64,000 nucleotides of DNA, taken from Clostridium zeae. GTDB taxonomy: Bacteria; Bacillota; Clostridia; Clostridiales; Clostridiaceae. Below the pieces are notes generated by a model, which did not search any database, had not been told where the DNA came from, and saw nothing but the letters and a program-made list of their open reading frames with translations. Both the position numbers and the translations under genes were made by a program. This document shows, one piece after another, positions 33,678-43,480 of this stretch (the first letter of the stretch is position 1; each line of letters opens with the position of its first letter). The DNA lies in the NCBI RefSeq assembly GCF_017312485.1, contig NZ_BMBA01000001.1, positions 1,316,396 through 1,380,395 on the forward strand. Direction: 5' to 3'.

Positions 33678-34766
33678 TTAATAAGGAATTATGTGATACT
33701 CTACATTTCTAGTAAATTTTAAAAGTTTGGATATAGTTGATCCTCTTACTAAAGTTTGTAATTTAGTCCGTCTGCTTTTTCCAATTATCACCTGAGTAGC
33801 ATTACTTGTTTTTATGAATTTACTAAGTTCTCCAGAGATACTTTTACCTTTAAGCATTGTAAATTCTCCCCCAAGAGATAATGCCAATTTTTTATGTCCT
33901 TCTAAAATCTTATTATCATTTTCTGAAGGTGTTGGAGCAAATCTATGAGTACAATCTACAGCCACTACTACCCAATTACATTTATATGTTTTAGCTATTC
34001 TTGATCCTCTTCTGATTAAATTTATCCCAAGTGGATTTGAACTAACGCAAACTACAATGAACTCATTTTCTCTAAATTGAGTAACATTAAAATCATCATC
34101 CACATTTTGTACTAATTTGCTTGCTCCTAGTGACATTTCCATTAAAGCAATCTCTCTTAGAGCCGTTAAATTTCCTTTTCTAAAAAAATTTCCTAATGCA
34201 TTGGTGATTACATCTTTTTTATATATCTTGCCCCTTGAAAGCCTATTTATTAACGCATCTGGTGTTAAGTCAACCAATACTATCTCATCAGCTAAGCTTA
34301 ACACACTATCCGGAATTGTTTCTCTAATTTTTACTTCTGTTATTCGCTCTACAACATCATTTATGCTCTCTAAATGTTGAATGTTTAATGTAGATATTAC
34401 ATTTATTCCAGCATCTAATATTTCTACTACATCCTCGTATCTTTTTGTATTTTTACATTCAGGTATATTAGTGTGCGCCAATTCATCGATAAGAACAAAT
34501 TTAGGATGGAGTTTTAATACTGCTTCTTTATCAAGTTCTTCAAGACTTCTCCCTTTATACTCTATTTCTTTTCTAGGAACAATAAATAAATTGCCTATTT
34601 GCTGTTCCGTTTCAGCTCTTCCATGAGTCTCTAGATAGCCGATAACAATATCCTCACCATTTTCATGCATCTCATTTGCTTCTCTAAGCATTGTATAAGT
34701 TTTACCAACTCCAGGTGCATAGCCTAAAAATATCTTAAGCTTTCCCCTTTCAGTTTCATTACTCAT
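33678..34766 (-). CDS. KdpD-like sensor protein without kinase domain (first copy)
   Basis: A 362-residue protein with the same layout as the next gene: KdpD domain with YAPGVGKTYTML and VLIDELAHTNIPECKN, then a universal-stress-protein-like domain with VVIGKSRRTKLQTLVRGST near the end. No membrane helix or kinase domain follows, and the C-terminus (NVEYHIIPY) ends at a natural domain boundary, so it is not a truncated gene. GAGGTAAAT precedes the ATG. It likely modulates the separate histidine kinase or the transporter. Confidence 0.87.
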   Translation of the reverse strand: MSNETERGKLKIFLGYAPGVGKTYTMLREANEMHENGEDIVIGYLETHGRAETEQQIGNLFIVPRKEIEYKGRSLEELDKEAVLKLHPKFVLIDELAHTNIPECKNTKRYEDVVEILDAGINVISTLNIQHLESINDVVERITEVKIRETIPDSVLSLADEIVLVDLTPDALINRLSRGKIYKKDVITNALGNFFRKGNLTALREIALMEMSLGASKLVQNVDDDFNVTQFRENEFIVVCVSSNPLGINLIRRGSRIAKTYKCNWVVVAVDCTHRFAPTPSENDNKILEGHKKLALSLGGEFTMLKGKSISGELSKFIKTSNATQVIIGKSRRTKLQTLVRGSTISKLLKFTRNVEYHIIPY

Positions 34767-34858
34767 ATTTACCTCATATAAAATTTAATTTTTAGATATG
34801 TTTAAAAGTATTATTGAAGTTAACAGCGTCTAATTTTTATAGATGAACAAATTCATGC

Positions 34859-35470
34859 TCACGAAAACAATTCAGAAATTGCATAAAATCTGTTTGCTTC
34901 TTCTTCGCTTCCTTCTAATTCGTTTATCTTCCCAATTAGCTTGTAAACTTCTTTATTATAAGGATTACTAGCTAAAGCTTTTTTCAACACTTCAAAAGCT
35001 TCCTTGTATTTGTTTAATTCAATATTTTCCTTTGCTTCAATTATATATGCTTCATCATTCCAAGTCTTTTCTTTATAATTTCCCTCTTCTCCTTCACTAG
35101 GAGTATACGTATTTTCAACTTCATCTATAATTGCATTAACTCTATCTGGCGAGAAAGGTTTTTGAAGATACGCAAAAGCTCCAAGCTTTGTACAATCTAT
35201 GGCATTTTTTACTGTTGCATAAGCTGTCATTATGATAACTGCACTATTTATATTTTTTTCTCTCAATACCTTCAATACTTCTGTACCACTGAGTCCAGGC
35301 ATTCTAATATCTAAAAAGATCAAGTCTATTTCTTTTCCAGCCTTCTCTAGAATCTCTAGAGCTACAATACCATTTTCTGCTGCCATAACCTCATAATCTC
35401 GTATCTCAAGACAAGTTGTTAGCATTGATCTAATATTCTTGGTGTCGTCTATAATTAATACCTTTTTCAT
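34859..35470 (-). CDS. Response regulator with TPR-like tail and no DNA-binding domain
   Basis: A 203-residue protein. The receiver domain (1-120) has the acidic pair in LIIDDTKN, the phosphoacceptor Asp in LIFLDIRMPG and the lysine in LQKPFSP. The C-terminal part (about 140-200) is helical with one or two TPR-like repeats (NKYKEAFEVLKKALASNPYN), not the winged helix of KdpE. It therefore probably acts through protein contacts. The start at 35470 follows GAAAGGAG. It follows the histidine kinase gene by about 115 bases. Confidence 0.88.
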   Translation of the reverse strand: MKKVLIIDDTKNIRSMLTTCLEIRDYEVMAAENGIVALEILEKAGKEIDLIFLDIRMPGLSGTEVLKVLREKNINSAVIIMTAYATVKNAIDCTKLGAFAYLQKPFSPDRVNAIIDEVENTYTPSEGEEGNYKEKTWNDEAYIIEAKENIELNKYKEAFEVLKKALASNPYNKEVYKLIGKINELEGSEEEANRFYAISELFS

Positions 35471-35586
35471 ACAAACTCCTTTCATATGTCTAATAATAGC
35501 ATTTTTAACTTGGCATATTTATAGAATTATTAATTAGCTTATGATGTCCAGATAATTACTCCATAAGTAACCACTTGGTACAACTT

Positions 35587-37413
35587 CTATTCATTTTCTC
35601 TACTCTCTATTGGCAAAGTAAAAATAAATTTGCTACCTTCATTAACGTTACTTTCACACCATATTTCTCCTCCATGAGCTTCGACTATTTCTTTTGCGAT
35701 AGAGAGACCAAGTCCAGTACTTTCAGGCATTATCTGAACGCCTTCAACTCTCACAAATTTTTCAAATATTTTTTCTAGATACTCAAATGGTATTCCTCTT
35801 CCTGTGTCTTTAACGTAAATATATATTTTACTTTCATCACTATAAGCTCCTATGGTTATATAACCTTTTTCCGTATATCTTATAGCATTTGAAATTATAT
35901 TATTTAAAACCCAAGTTACCTTCTCCTGATCAGCCATTACGTTCGGAAGGTTTTCTGATAACTCATAATAAACAGATAATCGTTTTTCTTGTAGTAGCTC
36001 TGTATATCCATCTATTGATTTATTGATTACATCTAATATATTACATGGTTCTATATCAAAAACCGCCCTATCAGTTTCTAATTTAGATATCTTTAATAGA
36101 TTCGAAACTAATTCATTAAGTTTTTCTACATCTTCCTGAAAGGTCTCGATTATTCTTAATTGCTTTTCGTTTAAACTTCCTACTTTATTGTTTTTTAACA
36201 GTCCTACCCCCATCATTATAGATGTAAGTGGAGTTTTTAATTCATGAGAAACAGTACCAATAAAATCTGTTTTTAACATCTCTAGTTGCTTTAATTCGGT
36301 TACATTTTTAAACAATACTATTACGCCATCAATTTTCAAGTCCTTATCTTTAATCGGTCTAGTAGTAACATTAAAAAAGTAGGTTTTATTATTTCTTTTT
36401 ATATCAATTATTTCGCCCTCATCTTCACTGCCTTCACTAACTATCTTAAATACATAATCATATAAATCTACTCTTTTAACAACTTGAAGAAAGTGTTTAT
36501 TAAAGATGTTTTCTTCGTCAATACCAAAAAAGCTTTCACATGCATCATTCACGAATTTAATCTTAAAGCTAGCATCAAGAACCATCAATGGGTCAGATAT
36601 ACTTTTTATGATGCTTGTAGATCTATTTTTTTCTGCTAAAAGTGTTCCTTTAGTGCTTTTTTCAAATTCATACAATCGATAGGTCATATTATTAAATTCT
36701 CTGGCTAAAAGACCAATCTCATCATCATACACAATAGCCGCCTGCTTATTTACTTCTCCTTCTTTAACCGACTTAACTGCATTTATTAGAAGATATATAG
36801 GTCTAATAAATTTATTAGTAAAGATTACAGATAAGAAAAGTCCAACTGCCGCTGCAGTTATAGAAACTATAAAAATTATATAAATAGAATGTTCAGCGCT
36901 GCTACTTGTAAGTTGTTTTTTATCAAACATAGCTTTTTCATTTAATTCCGACAATGCATCTAAATCTGTTTTTAATTCATTAAGTGTAGGAGTTATATCT
37001 TTTTTATAAAAATCGTTAGCTGCCACATTATCTTTTTCCTGAAGCTCAGACAACATTTTATTAAATTGAACATATTTTGTATTCACTTTTTTAACGGCAT
37101 CTTCTTCACCATTTTCAGTAATGTTATATTCCTCAAAATAATACCACTTATTAAACTGATCATTGTTTTCATAAAATAGTTCTACTGCATCTTCTTTTTC
37201 ACCCTGAAGATATTTTAGTATTCCTCTATCTTGTGCATCTATAGCTCTTCTCATCTTATCTACTGCATCTATACTTTTATAATTATCTGTAATCAATCCA
37301 TCTATTGATTTACCAAGAGTATATACATTAAAAACTGAAACCGCTCCGACAACTAATATAATCAATATTAAAGCAATATACACTACCGTCAATTTACCTT
37401 TAATAGTTTTCAA
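35587..37413 (-). CDS. Membrane histidine kinase with 4-helix sensor, HAMP and PAS
   Basis: A 608-residue sensor kinase. A first membrane helix (VVYIALILIILVVGAVSVF) is followed by an extracellular helical bundle of about 150 residues, a second helix (IYIIFIVSITAAAVGLFLSV), HAMP, a PAS domain (about 275-380), then HisKA with the phosphoacceptor in SHELKTPLTSI. The ATPase domain has NNIISNAIRYTEKG, DTGRGIPFEYLEKIFEKF and STGLGLSIAKEIVEAHGG. I take the TTG at 37413 as start, because GAGGTGAAGG lies before it. It lies downstream of kdpC, where kdpD normally stands, but is unrelated to KdpD in its input half. Confidence 0.9.
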   Translation of the reverse strand: MKTIKGKLTVVYIALILIILVVGAVSVFNVYTLGKSIDGLITDNYKSIDAVDKMRRAIDAQDRGILKYLQGEKEDAVELFYENNDQFNKWYYFEEYNITENGEEDAVKKVNTKYVQFNKMLSELQEKDNVAANDFYKKDITPTLNELKTDLDALSELNEKAMFDKKQLTSSSAEHSIYIIFIVSITAAAVGLFLSVIFTNKFIRPIYLLINAVKSVKEGEVNKQAAIVYDDEIGLLAREFNNMTYRLYEFEKSTKGTLLAEKNRSTSIIKSISDPLMVLDASFKIKFVNDACESFFGIDEENIFNKHFLQVVKRVDLYDYVFKIVSEGSEDEGEIIDIKRNNKTYFFNVTTRPIKDKDLKIDGVIVLFKNVTELKQLEMLKTDFIGTVSHELKTPLTSIMMGVGLLKNNKVGSLNEKQLRIIETFQEDVEKLNELVSNLLKISKLETDRAVFDIEPCNILDVINKSIDGYTELLQEKRLSVYYELSENLPNVMADQEKVTWVLNNIISNAIRYTEKGYITIGAYSDESKIYIYVKDTGRGIPFEYLEKIFEKFVRVEGVQIMPESTGLGLSIAKEIVEAHGGEIWCESNVNEGSKFIFTLPIESRENE

Positions 37414-37433
37414 ATCCTTCACCTCAATTAAAA

Positions 37434-37973
37434 TCAAACGTAACCTTTAATGATACAACTTATCTTCTCTACTTCTTCCCATATTACATTAATTGCTTGA
37501 ATTTGTTTATCCGTTAATCCTTCTAACATATTATTAAGCATATCCGCTGCTAATGTTAGAGATGCTACTGGCTCAATTAAATCTTCATAAATACATTTAA
37601 CCGTTTCTTTATTTATAATACTAATTATCTCAGTTTCACTTAACCTAGTAAACAACACCATTATAAAGGATTTATCATCCACTATTGATTTTACTGATAC
37701 GTTAAAGTAATATAGTCTTTTATTAAATATAACACTTATTTGATAAATTCTGTCCAAATTATATTTTACTGAATCAAAAATAAAATTAAAGAAATCTACA
37801 TTTTTTATTATATTAAATAAATGTTCACCTATTGCCTTTCCCTCATCAACCTTGAAATATTGTTTGAAAGAATCATTTATATACTTTACTTTATATCCAT
37901 TATCTAAAATCATCAATGGTTCTGCTTTAAACTCACTTAATCCAATTACTTTTGAATAATCTTCTGAAAGCAT
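37434..37973 (-). CDS. PAS protein with histidine-less kinase dimerisation region
   Basis: A 179-residue protein. A PAS domain (about 15-110, LMILDNGYKVKYINDSFKQY) resembles the PAS domain of the downstream kinase (LMVLDASFKIKFVNDACESF). Residues 125-175 resemble the kinase HisKA helices (LTDKQIQAINVIWEEVEKI compared with LNEKQLRIIETFQEDVEKL). The SHELKTP phosphoacceptor is replaced by a sequence such as YEDLIEPVAS, and there is no ATPase domain. It may be a partner or inhibitor of the kinase. The next kinase gene starts about 20 bases after its stop. GAGAGGTGAT precedes the ATG. Confidence 0.8.
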   Translation of the reverse strand: MLSEDYSKVIGLSEFKAEPLMILDNGYKVKYINDSFKQYFKVDEGKAIGEHLFNIIKNVDFFNFIFDSVKYNLDRIYQISVIFNKRLYYFNVSVKSIVDDKSFIMVLFTRLSETEIISIINKETVKCIYEDLIEPVASLTLAADMLNNMLEGLTDKQIQAINVIWEEVEKISCIIKGYV

Positions 37974-38038
37974 CTAATCACCTCTCAACGCTTATCAATA
38001 CCCAATTTATTCCTTAATTTGATATAAATACATATAGA

Positions 38039-38126
38039 CACACCACCTCTTTCCAAATATTCCTCTCCTAAAGAATATTTAGCTCTGAAGTGGTGTATTT
38101 ATTGATGTACCATTTCGTAATAAAAT
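38039..38126. repeat. Nested hairpin and 23-bp dispersed repeat after kdpC
   Basis: CACCACCTC (38041-38049) pairs with GAAGTGGTG (38087-38095) around an inner stem AAATATTC / GAATATTT. The bases 38104-38126 are the exact reverse complement of 52355-52377. It lies between kdpC and the PAS gene and may cut or weaken the transcript there. Confidence 0.6.
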
Positions 38127-38156
38127 TTATATTTTTAAATCCTCTACTATTTTAAC

Positions 38157-38795
38157 CTACAGCTTTCCTTCACCTTTTAAAATATCTGCAATATCAAGAT
38201 TAACAAGCAATACGTTAACTCTTTCATCTCCAAATACTCCTAGACTTCTTCCTTCTGTATGCTTTACCACTATATCTTCTAATGTCTTCTTATCAATGCC
38301 TGAAGCTTTTGAAACCGCATCAATTTGTATTCTTGCAGCTTGAGGGCTTATCTCTGGATCTAGACCTGAACCTGAGCTAGTAAGTAAATCCGCTGGTATA
38401 TCCTCTTGCTTAATAGTTGGATGACTTTTTAAGAAAGCTTCCAGATCTTTCTTTACTCTTTCAGTCAATGCTGGATTTGAAGGTGCTAAATTCGCTGAAC
38501 CTGATGCTACTCCAGTATAAGCTGCTTTTCCGCTATTATCTAATTTTTTATCATCTTCAGTATAGGTATTATAGTTAACTGCTGATACTCTTCCTTGAAA
38601 AAATCTTGGATCTGTAAAGCTTTGACCAATTAGCTTTGAACCAGTTGCCTTTCCATTAAACTCAATTATACTTCCATTAGCTTTATCTTTAAAGGCTACT
38701 TGCCCTATACCTGTTACAAGAAGTGGATATGCAACTCCACATATCACAATTAACACTAAAGTCATCAATAAAGAACTTTTTATTATACTTTTCAT
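38157..38795 (-). CDS. kdpC: Potassium-transporting ATPase subunit KdpC
   Basis: A 212-residue subunit with one N-terminal membrane helix ([21 protein letters not shown]) and an outside domain. Family motifs are [31 protein letters not shown] and [19 protein letters not shown]. KdpC stabilises the KdpA-KdpB complex. The gene lies 19 bases after kdpB, with TTGGAGGATA before the ATG. Confidence 0.97.
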   Translation of the reverse strand: MKSIIKSSLLMTLVLIVICGVAYPLLVTGIGQVAFKDKANGSIIEFNGKATGSKLIGQSFTDPRFFQGRVSAVNYNTYTEDDKKLDNSGKAAYTGVASGSANLAPSNPALTERVKKDLEAFLKSHPTIKQEDIPADLLTSSGSGLDPEISPQAARIQIDAVSKASGIDKKTLEDIVVKHTEGRSLGVFGDERVNVLLVNLDIADILKGEGKL

Positions 38796-38814
38796 ATTTT
38801 ATATCCTCCAATAG

Positions 38815-40872
38815 CTATATACCTAGTGTTCTAAGAAGTGGTGAAACTAATATATCAATTAATTTGATTCCTACAAAGGGTACAATCACTCCACCTACTC
38901 CATAAATCATTATATTTTTAAGTAACATTCTTTCAGTTTTCATAGGCTTATACTTTACGCCTTTCATTGCTATAGGTATTAGCAGCGGTATTATAATTGC
39001 ATTAAATATCAATGCTGCCAGAACTGCACTAGTTGGTGTCGCAAGTCCCATTATATTTATTTTATTCATTTCAGGTATAGCAACTGCAAATATAGCAGGG
39101 ATTATTGCGAAATATTTAGCTATATCATTTGCTATACTGAATGTGGTTAATGCACCTCTTGTTATAAGCAGCTGCTTTCCTATTTCTACAACTTCTAAAA
39201 TTTTCGTAGGATCTGAATCTAAATCAACCATATTTGCAGCTTCTTTTGCTGATTGAGTTCCACTATTCATGGCTAGCCCAACATCAGCTTGAGCTAAAGC
39301 AGGAGCATCATTTGTACCATCACCAGTCATTGCTACAATTTTACCTTGTGATTGTTCTTTCTTTATCACAAAAATCTTATCTTCTGGTTTACATTCTGCT
39401 ATAAAGTCATCTACTCCAGCTTCTTTTGCTATAGTAGCAGCAGTAAGTGGGTTATCTCCAGTACACATTACTGTCTTTATTCCCATTTCTCTAAGCCTTG
39501 CAAATCTTTCAACTAAACCTGGTTTTACCGTATCTTTTAGATATATAACACCAACTATATGCTTATCAACTGCAACTACTAAAGGTGTACCTCCAAGCTT
39601 TGAAATTCTTTCTGTTATACTATCTAATTCTTCAGGAATTTCTCCACCATATTCTTTAACAAAACCTTTAATTGCATCAGTAGCTCCTTTTCTAATTTTC
39701 ACACCTCCGCTTATATCCATTCCACTCATTCTTGTTTGAGCAGTAAACTCAATAAACTCGCTATCTTTATACTCTTTTTCCTCAATTATTACATTATTCT
39801 TTTTTGCTAGTTCTACTATTGATCTTCCTTCAGGAGTTCCATCCTTCACTGAGGAAAGTGCTGCAAATCTTGTAACTTCTTCTACTGTATGCTTACCAAC
39901 AGCTACAAACTCAGCCGCCATTCTGTTTCCAAAGGTTATGGTTCCTGTCTTATCTAAGATCATTGTATCTACATCACCACAAGCTTCTACTGCTTTACCT
40001 GACATTGCAATAACATTAAACCTTGTAACTCTATCCATTCCAGCAATTCCTATTGCAGATAAAAGTCCCCCTATTGTAGTAGGTATTAAACAAACCAAAA
40101 GTGCTATAAGTGTAGACACAGGAATATCAACTTTCGAATATTTAGCCATAGGTAAAAGTGAAACAATAACAATTAAAAATATTATTGTTAAACTAACAAG
40201 AACTGTACTTAATGCAATTTCATTTGGACTCTTTTGCCTTGATGCGCCCTCAACCAAACTTATCATCTTATCTAAAAAGGATTCGCCTGGAGATGCTGAT
40301 ATTTCAACTTTAAGCCAGTCACTCTGAACTTTAGTGCCTCCTGTTACTGAACTAAAATCACCACCAGCTTCCTTTAACACTGGAGCAGATTCACCAGTAA
40401 TTGCAGATTCATCTACTGATGCAAGACCTTCAATTACAACACCGTCATTTGGAATTAGGTCACCAGTTTCAACTAGCACGATGTCTCCCTTTTTTAAATC
40501 ACTTGCACTAATTTCAGTTATTTCTCCATTTTTACTCAAAAGTTTTGCTTTTGTATCTTTTCTAGTCTTTTTTAAGGTTTCTGCTTGTGCTTTTCCTCTT
40601 CCCTCTGCTACAGCTTCAGCAAAATTAGCAAATAACACAGTGATAAATAGTACAAAACAAACAATACCGTTGTAAATCCTTAAGTTTCCACCACTTTTTC
40701 CAAAGGCATCTGGAAATACAGTGAGTATTAAAGAAATTATAAATCCTATCTCTACAATAAACATTACTGGATTTTTTGCCATGCTCTTAGGATTTAATTT
40801 TTTAAAGGAATCTTTAAAAGCATTTAATGCTATTTCTTTACTTATAAATTTTTTACCTTCATTCTTACTCAT
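38815..40872 (-). CDS. kdpB: Potassium-transporting P-type ATPase subunit KdpB
   Basis: A 685-residue P-type ATPase that drives potassium uptake. Visible motifs are [13 protein letters not shown], the phosphorylation site ILDKTGTIT, a KdpB-type KGATDAI in the nucleotide domain, and the hinge [18 protein letters not shown]. The length is normal for the subunit. It lies 51 bases after kdpA in the kdpFABC order. Confidence 0.98.
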   Translation of the reverse strand: MSKNEGKKFISKEIALNAFKDSFKKLNPKSMAKNPVMFIVEIGFIISLILTVFPDAFGKSGGNLRIYNGIVCFVLFITVLFANFAEAVAEGRGKAQAETLKKTRKDTKAKLLSKNGEITEISASDLKKGDIVLVETGDLIPNDGVVIEGLASVDESAITGESAPVLKEAGGDFSSVTGGTKVQSDWLKVEISASPGESFLDKMISLVEGASRQKSPNEIALSTVLVSLTIIFLIVIVSLLPMAKYSKVDIPVSTLIALLVCLIPTTIGGLLSAIGIAGMDRVTRFNVIAMSGKAVEACGDVDTMILDKTGTITFGNRMAAEFVAVGKHTVEEVTRFAALSSVKDGTPEGRSIVELAKKNNVIIEEKEYKDSEFIEFTAQTRMSGMDISGGVKIRKGATDAIKGFVKEYGGEIPEELDSITERISKLGGTPLVVAVDKHIVGVIYLKDTVKPGLVERFARLREMGIKTVMCTGDNPLTAATIAKEAGVDDFIAECKPEDKIFVIKKEQSQGKIVAMTGDGTNDAPALAQADVGLAMNSGTQSAKEAANMVDLDSDPTKILEVVEIGKQLLITRGALTTFSIANDIAKYFAIIPAIFAVAIPEMNKINIMGLATPTSAVLAALIFNAIIIPLLIPIAMKGVKYKPMKTERMLLKNIMIYGVGGVIVPFVGIKLIDILVSPLLRTLGI

Positions 40873-40923
40873 TTTAATTAACTCCTTTATTCTATATATG
40901 AAGTAACCTTAAGTAGGATATTC

Positions 40924-42603
40924 CTACCTTCCTAGAGTTAAATGCTCTGATACAGGTCCTAGAGCAAGTGCTGGAAGGAATGTTAAAGCACCTATTATAA
41001 TTACTATCGCTACTAATATAAACACGAACATCTTATTATCTGTCTTAAAAGAAGCTTCGTTTTCTGGCAAGAGTTGCTTTTGTGCTAGTGAACCCGCAAC
41101 TGCTAATAGTAGTATCATTGAAACATATCTTCCGAAAAGCATAACAAATCCGGTTATAGAATTCCAAAATACTGTATTATCCGCTAAGCCTTCAAATCCA
41201 GAACCATTATTAGCTGCTGAAGATGTAAATTGATAAAGTACTTGCGATAATCCATGATACCCAGGATTGGTGATGCCAGCAAGCCCACTTTTAGTTACAA
41301 GTGCTAATCCAGTTGGTATTAATATTATTAAAGGATGAACTATTATTGCTAATGCGATTAGCTTCATTTCTTTTCCTTCAATTTTTTTTCTAAGAAATTC
41401 AGGTGTTCTTCCGATCATAAGTCCACACAAGAATACTGACAAAATAGCATACATTATCATCCCCATAAGGCCAACACCCTTACCGCCAAAGACTACATTA
41501 ATCATCATATTCCAAAGTGCTACCATACCTCCGAGCGGAGTAAGTGAATCATGCATATTATTTACTGTTCCTGTGGTGAAAGCAGTAGTTACCGTAGTGA
41601 ATAATGAGGATTGAGCTATTCCAAATCTAACTTCTTTGCCTTCCATATTTCCTAACGCTTGTGATAAACCAATATGTGCAAGTACAGGATTCCCTGCTTT
41701 TTCAGCAAAATAAGCTACTGGAAGTACAATAATAAATAATAATGCCATTGCAGCAAATATTGTCCATCCCTGTTTTTTATTCTTAAGCATTAGTCCAAAG
41801 GTCAATACTAAAGAACCAGGTAAAAGCATCATTGAAAGAATTTCGATCAAATTTGTTATTGGAGTTGGATTCTCAAAAGGATGAGCTGAATTTGCTCCAA
41901 AAAAACCTCCTCCGTTTGTCCCAATATGTTTTATTGCCTCTAACGCCGCAACCGGACCAACAGCAATATCCTGTAATTTGCCTTCAATAGTGTTCACTGT
42001 AATGTTAGGTGATAAGGTTTGAGGAACCCCCTGCCACATTAAAATAATTGAAACTACTATTGAAAGTGGAATAAAGACTCTTGTTATTATTCTTACAATA
42101 TCCACAAAGAAATTACCAACAGTTTTTGTTCTACCTGTAAGTCCTCTTATAAAAGCTAAGGCAGCTGCAAACCCTGTAGCAGCAGAAGTAAACATCAAAA
42201 ATATTATTACAATCATTTGACTAAGATACGAAAGTCCAGACTCTCCACTATAGTCCTGAAGATTTGTATTTGTTATAAAACTTATTGCAGTATTGAAACT
42301 GAGACTTTGTTCCATTCCTCCTATTTTATTAGGATTCAAAAGTCCAATTCCCTGCACTCTTAAAATTACATATCCTATAACTACCATTATTACATTACTT
42401 ATTAATAATGTAGCAGCATACTTTTTCCAATTCATCTCCTCTTTATTTACGCCAGTTATTTTGAAAATGAAATTATCTACTTTGTCCAAAACAGGATCAA
42501 CAAAAGATTTTTCACCAGTTGCTACCTTATATAAATATCTGCTCATTGGCAAAATTAATAGTATAAATAAAACTAAAGTTATTACTATTTGTAAAATGTC
42601 CAT
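40924..42603 (-). CDS. kdpA: Potassium-transporting ATPase subunit KdpA
   Basis: A 559-residue channel-like subunit with about 10 membrane helices and four selectivity-filter repeats, including TNLQDYSGESG, GTNGGGFFGANSAHPFENP, a third repeat in TTGTVNNMHDSLTPLGG and ANNGSGFEGLADN. It has the usual N-terminal TGEKSF loop. The start follows TTGGAGGTTTATC. Confidence 0.98.
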   Translation of the reverse strand: MDILQIVITLVLFILLILPMSRYLYKVATGEKSFVDPVLDKVDNFIFKITGVNKEEMNWKKYAATLLISNVIMVVIGYVILRVQGIGLLNPNKIGGMEQSLSFNTAISFITNTNLQDYSGESGLSYLSQMIVIIFLMFTSAATGFAAALAFIRGLTGRTKTVGNFFVDIVRIITRVFIPLSIVVSIILMWQGVPQTLSPNITVNTIEGKLQDIAVGPVAALEAIKHIGTNGGGFFGANSAHPFENPTPITNLIEILSMMLLPGSLVLTFGLMLKNKKQGWTIFAAMALLFIIVLPVAYFAEKAGNPVLAHIGLSQALGNMEGKEVRFGIAQSSLFTTVTTAFTTGTVNNMHDSLTPLGGMVALWNMMINVVFGGKGVGLMGMIMYAILSVFLCGLMIGRTPEFLRKKIEGKEMKLIALAIIVHPLIILIPTGLALVTKSGLAGITNPGYHGLSQVLYQFTSSAANNGSGFEGLADNTVFWNSITGFVMLFGRYVSMILLLAVAGSLAQKQLLPENEASFKTDNKMFVFILVAIVIIIGALTFLPALALGPVSEHLTLGR

Positions 42604-42638
42604 GATAAACCTCCAAAATTACTTTTAATCTTTCATTT

Positions 42639-42716
42639 TTAAAATTTCTCAGGATTAAGAAGTGCATACCCAAGATAAATAAACAGTGCTACCACTAAAA
42701 TTCCTAAAAAGATCAT
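42639..42716 (-). CDS. kdpF: KdpF-like peptide of the potassium ATPase
   Basis: A 25-residue single-helix membrane peptide. It has the KdpF pattern of a hydrophobic helix (LGILVVALFIYLGYALL) and the closing NPEKF, compared with the usual RPEKF. AGGAGGTTAAGGT precedes the ATG. It lies 35 bases before kdpA. KdpF stabilises the complex in other bacteria. Confidence 0.9.
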   Translation of the reverse strand: MIFLGILVVALFIYLGYALLNPEKF

Positions 42717-42779
42717 ACCTTAACCTCCTAATTGCATTGACATATTGCATAAGCTTATATTTTCGTTTTTTGTTACTAG

Positions 42780-42890
42780 TTATTCATCAATTTGATTTGA
42801 AGTAATTGCATTATCACAAAATCTTACTAGTAAGTTAAATGAACAATACAACCCCATCATTAAAACAATAAAAATAATATCTTTTCCCAT
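42780..42890 (-). CDS. Small membrane peptide at the head of the kdp operon (KdpZ-like position)
   Basis: A 36-residue peptide with one membrane helix (IIFIVLMMGLYCSFNLLV) and a polar tail ending NQIDE. A ribosome binding site (AGGGGGAAC) precedes its ATG. In Clostridium acetobutylicum two small ORFs, kdpZ and kdpY, precede kdpA. This one takes the kdpZ place. Its role is unknown. Confidence 0.7.
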   Translation of the reverse strand: MGKDIIFIVLMMGLYCSFNLLVRFCDNAITSNQIDE

Positions 42891-42932
42891 TTGTAGTTCC
42901 CCCTAAAATCCTTATCTGTTCTTTGTAGGTTC

Positions 42933-42960
42933 ATTATAGTACCCTTCTTATAAAAAACAA
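42933..42960 (-). promoter_or_regulatory. Sigma-A promoter of the kdp operon
   Basis: TTGTTT (complement of 42955-42960), 16 bases, then TATAAT (complement of 42933-42938). The leader to the first small ORF is only about 40 bases, so there is no room for a c-di-AMP riboswitch. Confidence 0.65.
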
Positions 42961-43251
42961 AAATCGCCAAAAAGCGATGTATAATTTTTCTTGGCATTGT
43001 TAGAGTTAATTATAAGAAACTAGTACCTTCTAGCTCTCTTTACTTTTCTGATTTTCAATCTAGCGTTGCTATCCATAAAAGTTTAATTTTTAAAGTTAAT
43101 AAAAACTGATGTAAGTTTTTTTTGTGTTAACTAATCATTGTTATTTGAAATTATTCTTGTTATTGTTGTGTTTGCAACGTTTTCTCTAATTTTTAAGCTA
43201 TATATATAAACTTATTGTGTAAAAATTTTTTAGCATTATTTATTGTAAAAA

Positions 43252-43280
43252 CAAAAAAACACTACACTTTTGTGTAATGT
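43252..43280 (-). terminator. Leftward terminator-like hairpin in the 590-base gap before the kdp operon
   Basis: Read leftward, ACATTACAC-AAAA-GTGTAGTGT is followed by seven T residues. No leftward gene ends here, so it could end a small RNA. The rest of the gap from 42961 to 43480 shows no open frame or other structure I can support, apart from an A/T-rich stretch with poly-T runs. Confidence 0.45.
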
Positions 43281-43480
43281 TCTCACTATTAAACCCAAAA
43301 TCTTTCAACATTCACAGTTGTTTTGTTAATGTTGCTTGTGTGATATTCTCCATAATAGCTTCTTTTACGGTATATTTTTTATCCTAGCAATACATAAAAA
43401 TAGTACTTGTTTTTTTAGTTGTACATGTTATTATTACTATGTCGTGAATTTTGCATGAGTAATGGAGAGGAGCAATAATT

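Noticed and set aside
42604-42960. c-di-AMP (ydaO-type) riboswitch before the kdp operon
   Set aside because: The promoter at 42933-42960 leaves a leader of only about 40 bases, and the sequence between the small ORFs lacks the conserved riboswitch core.
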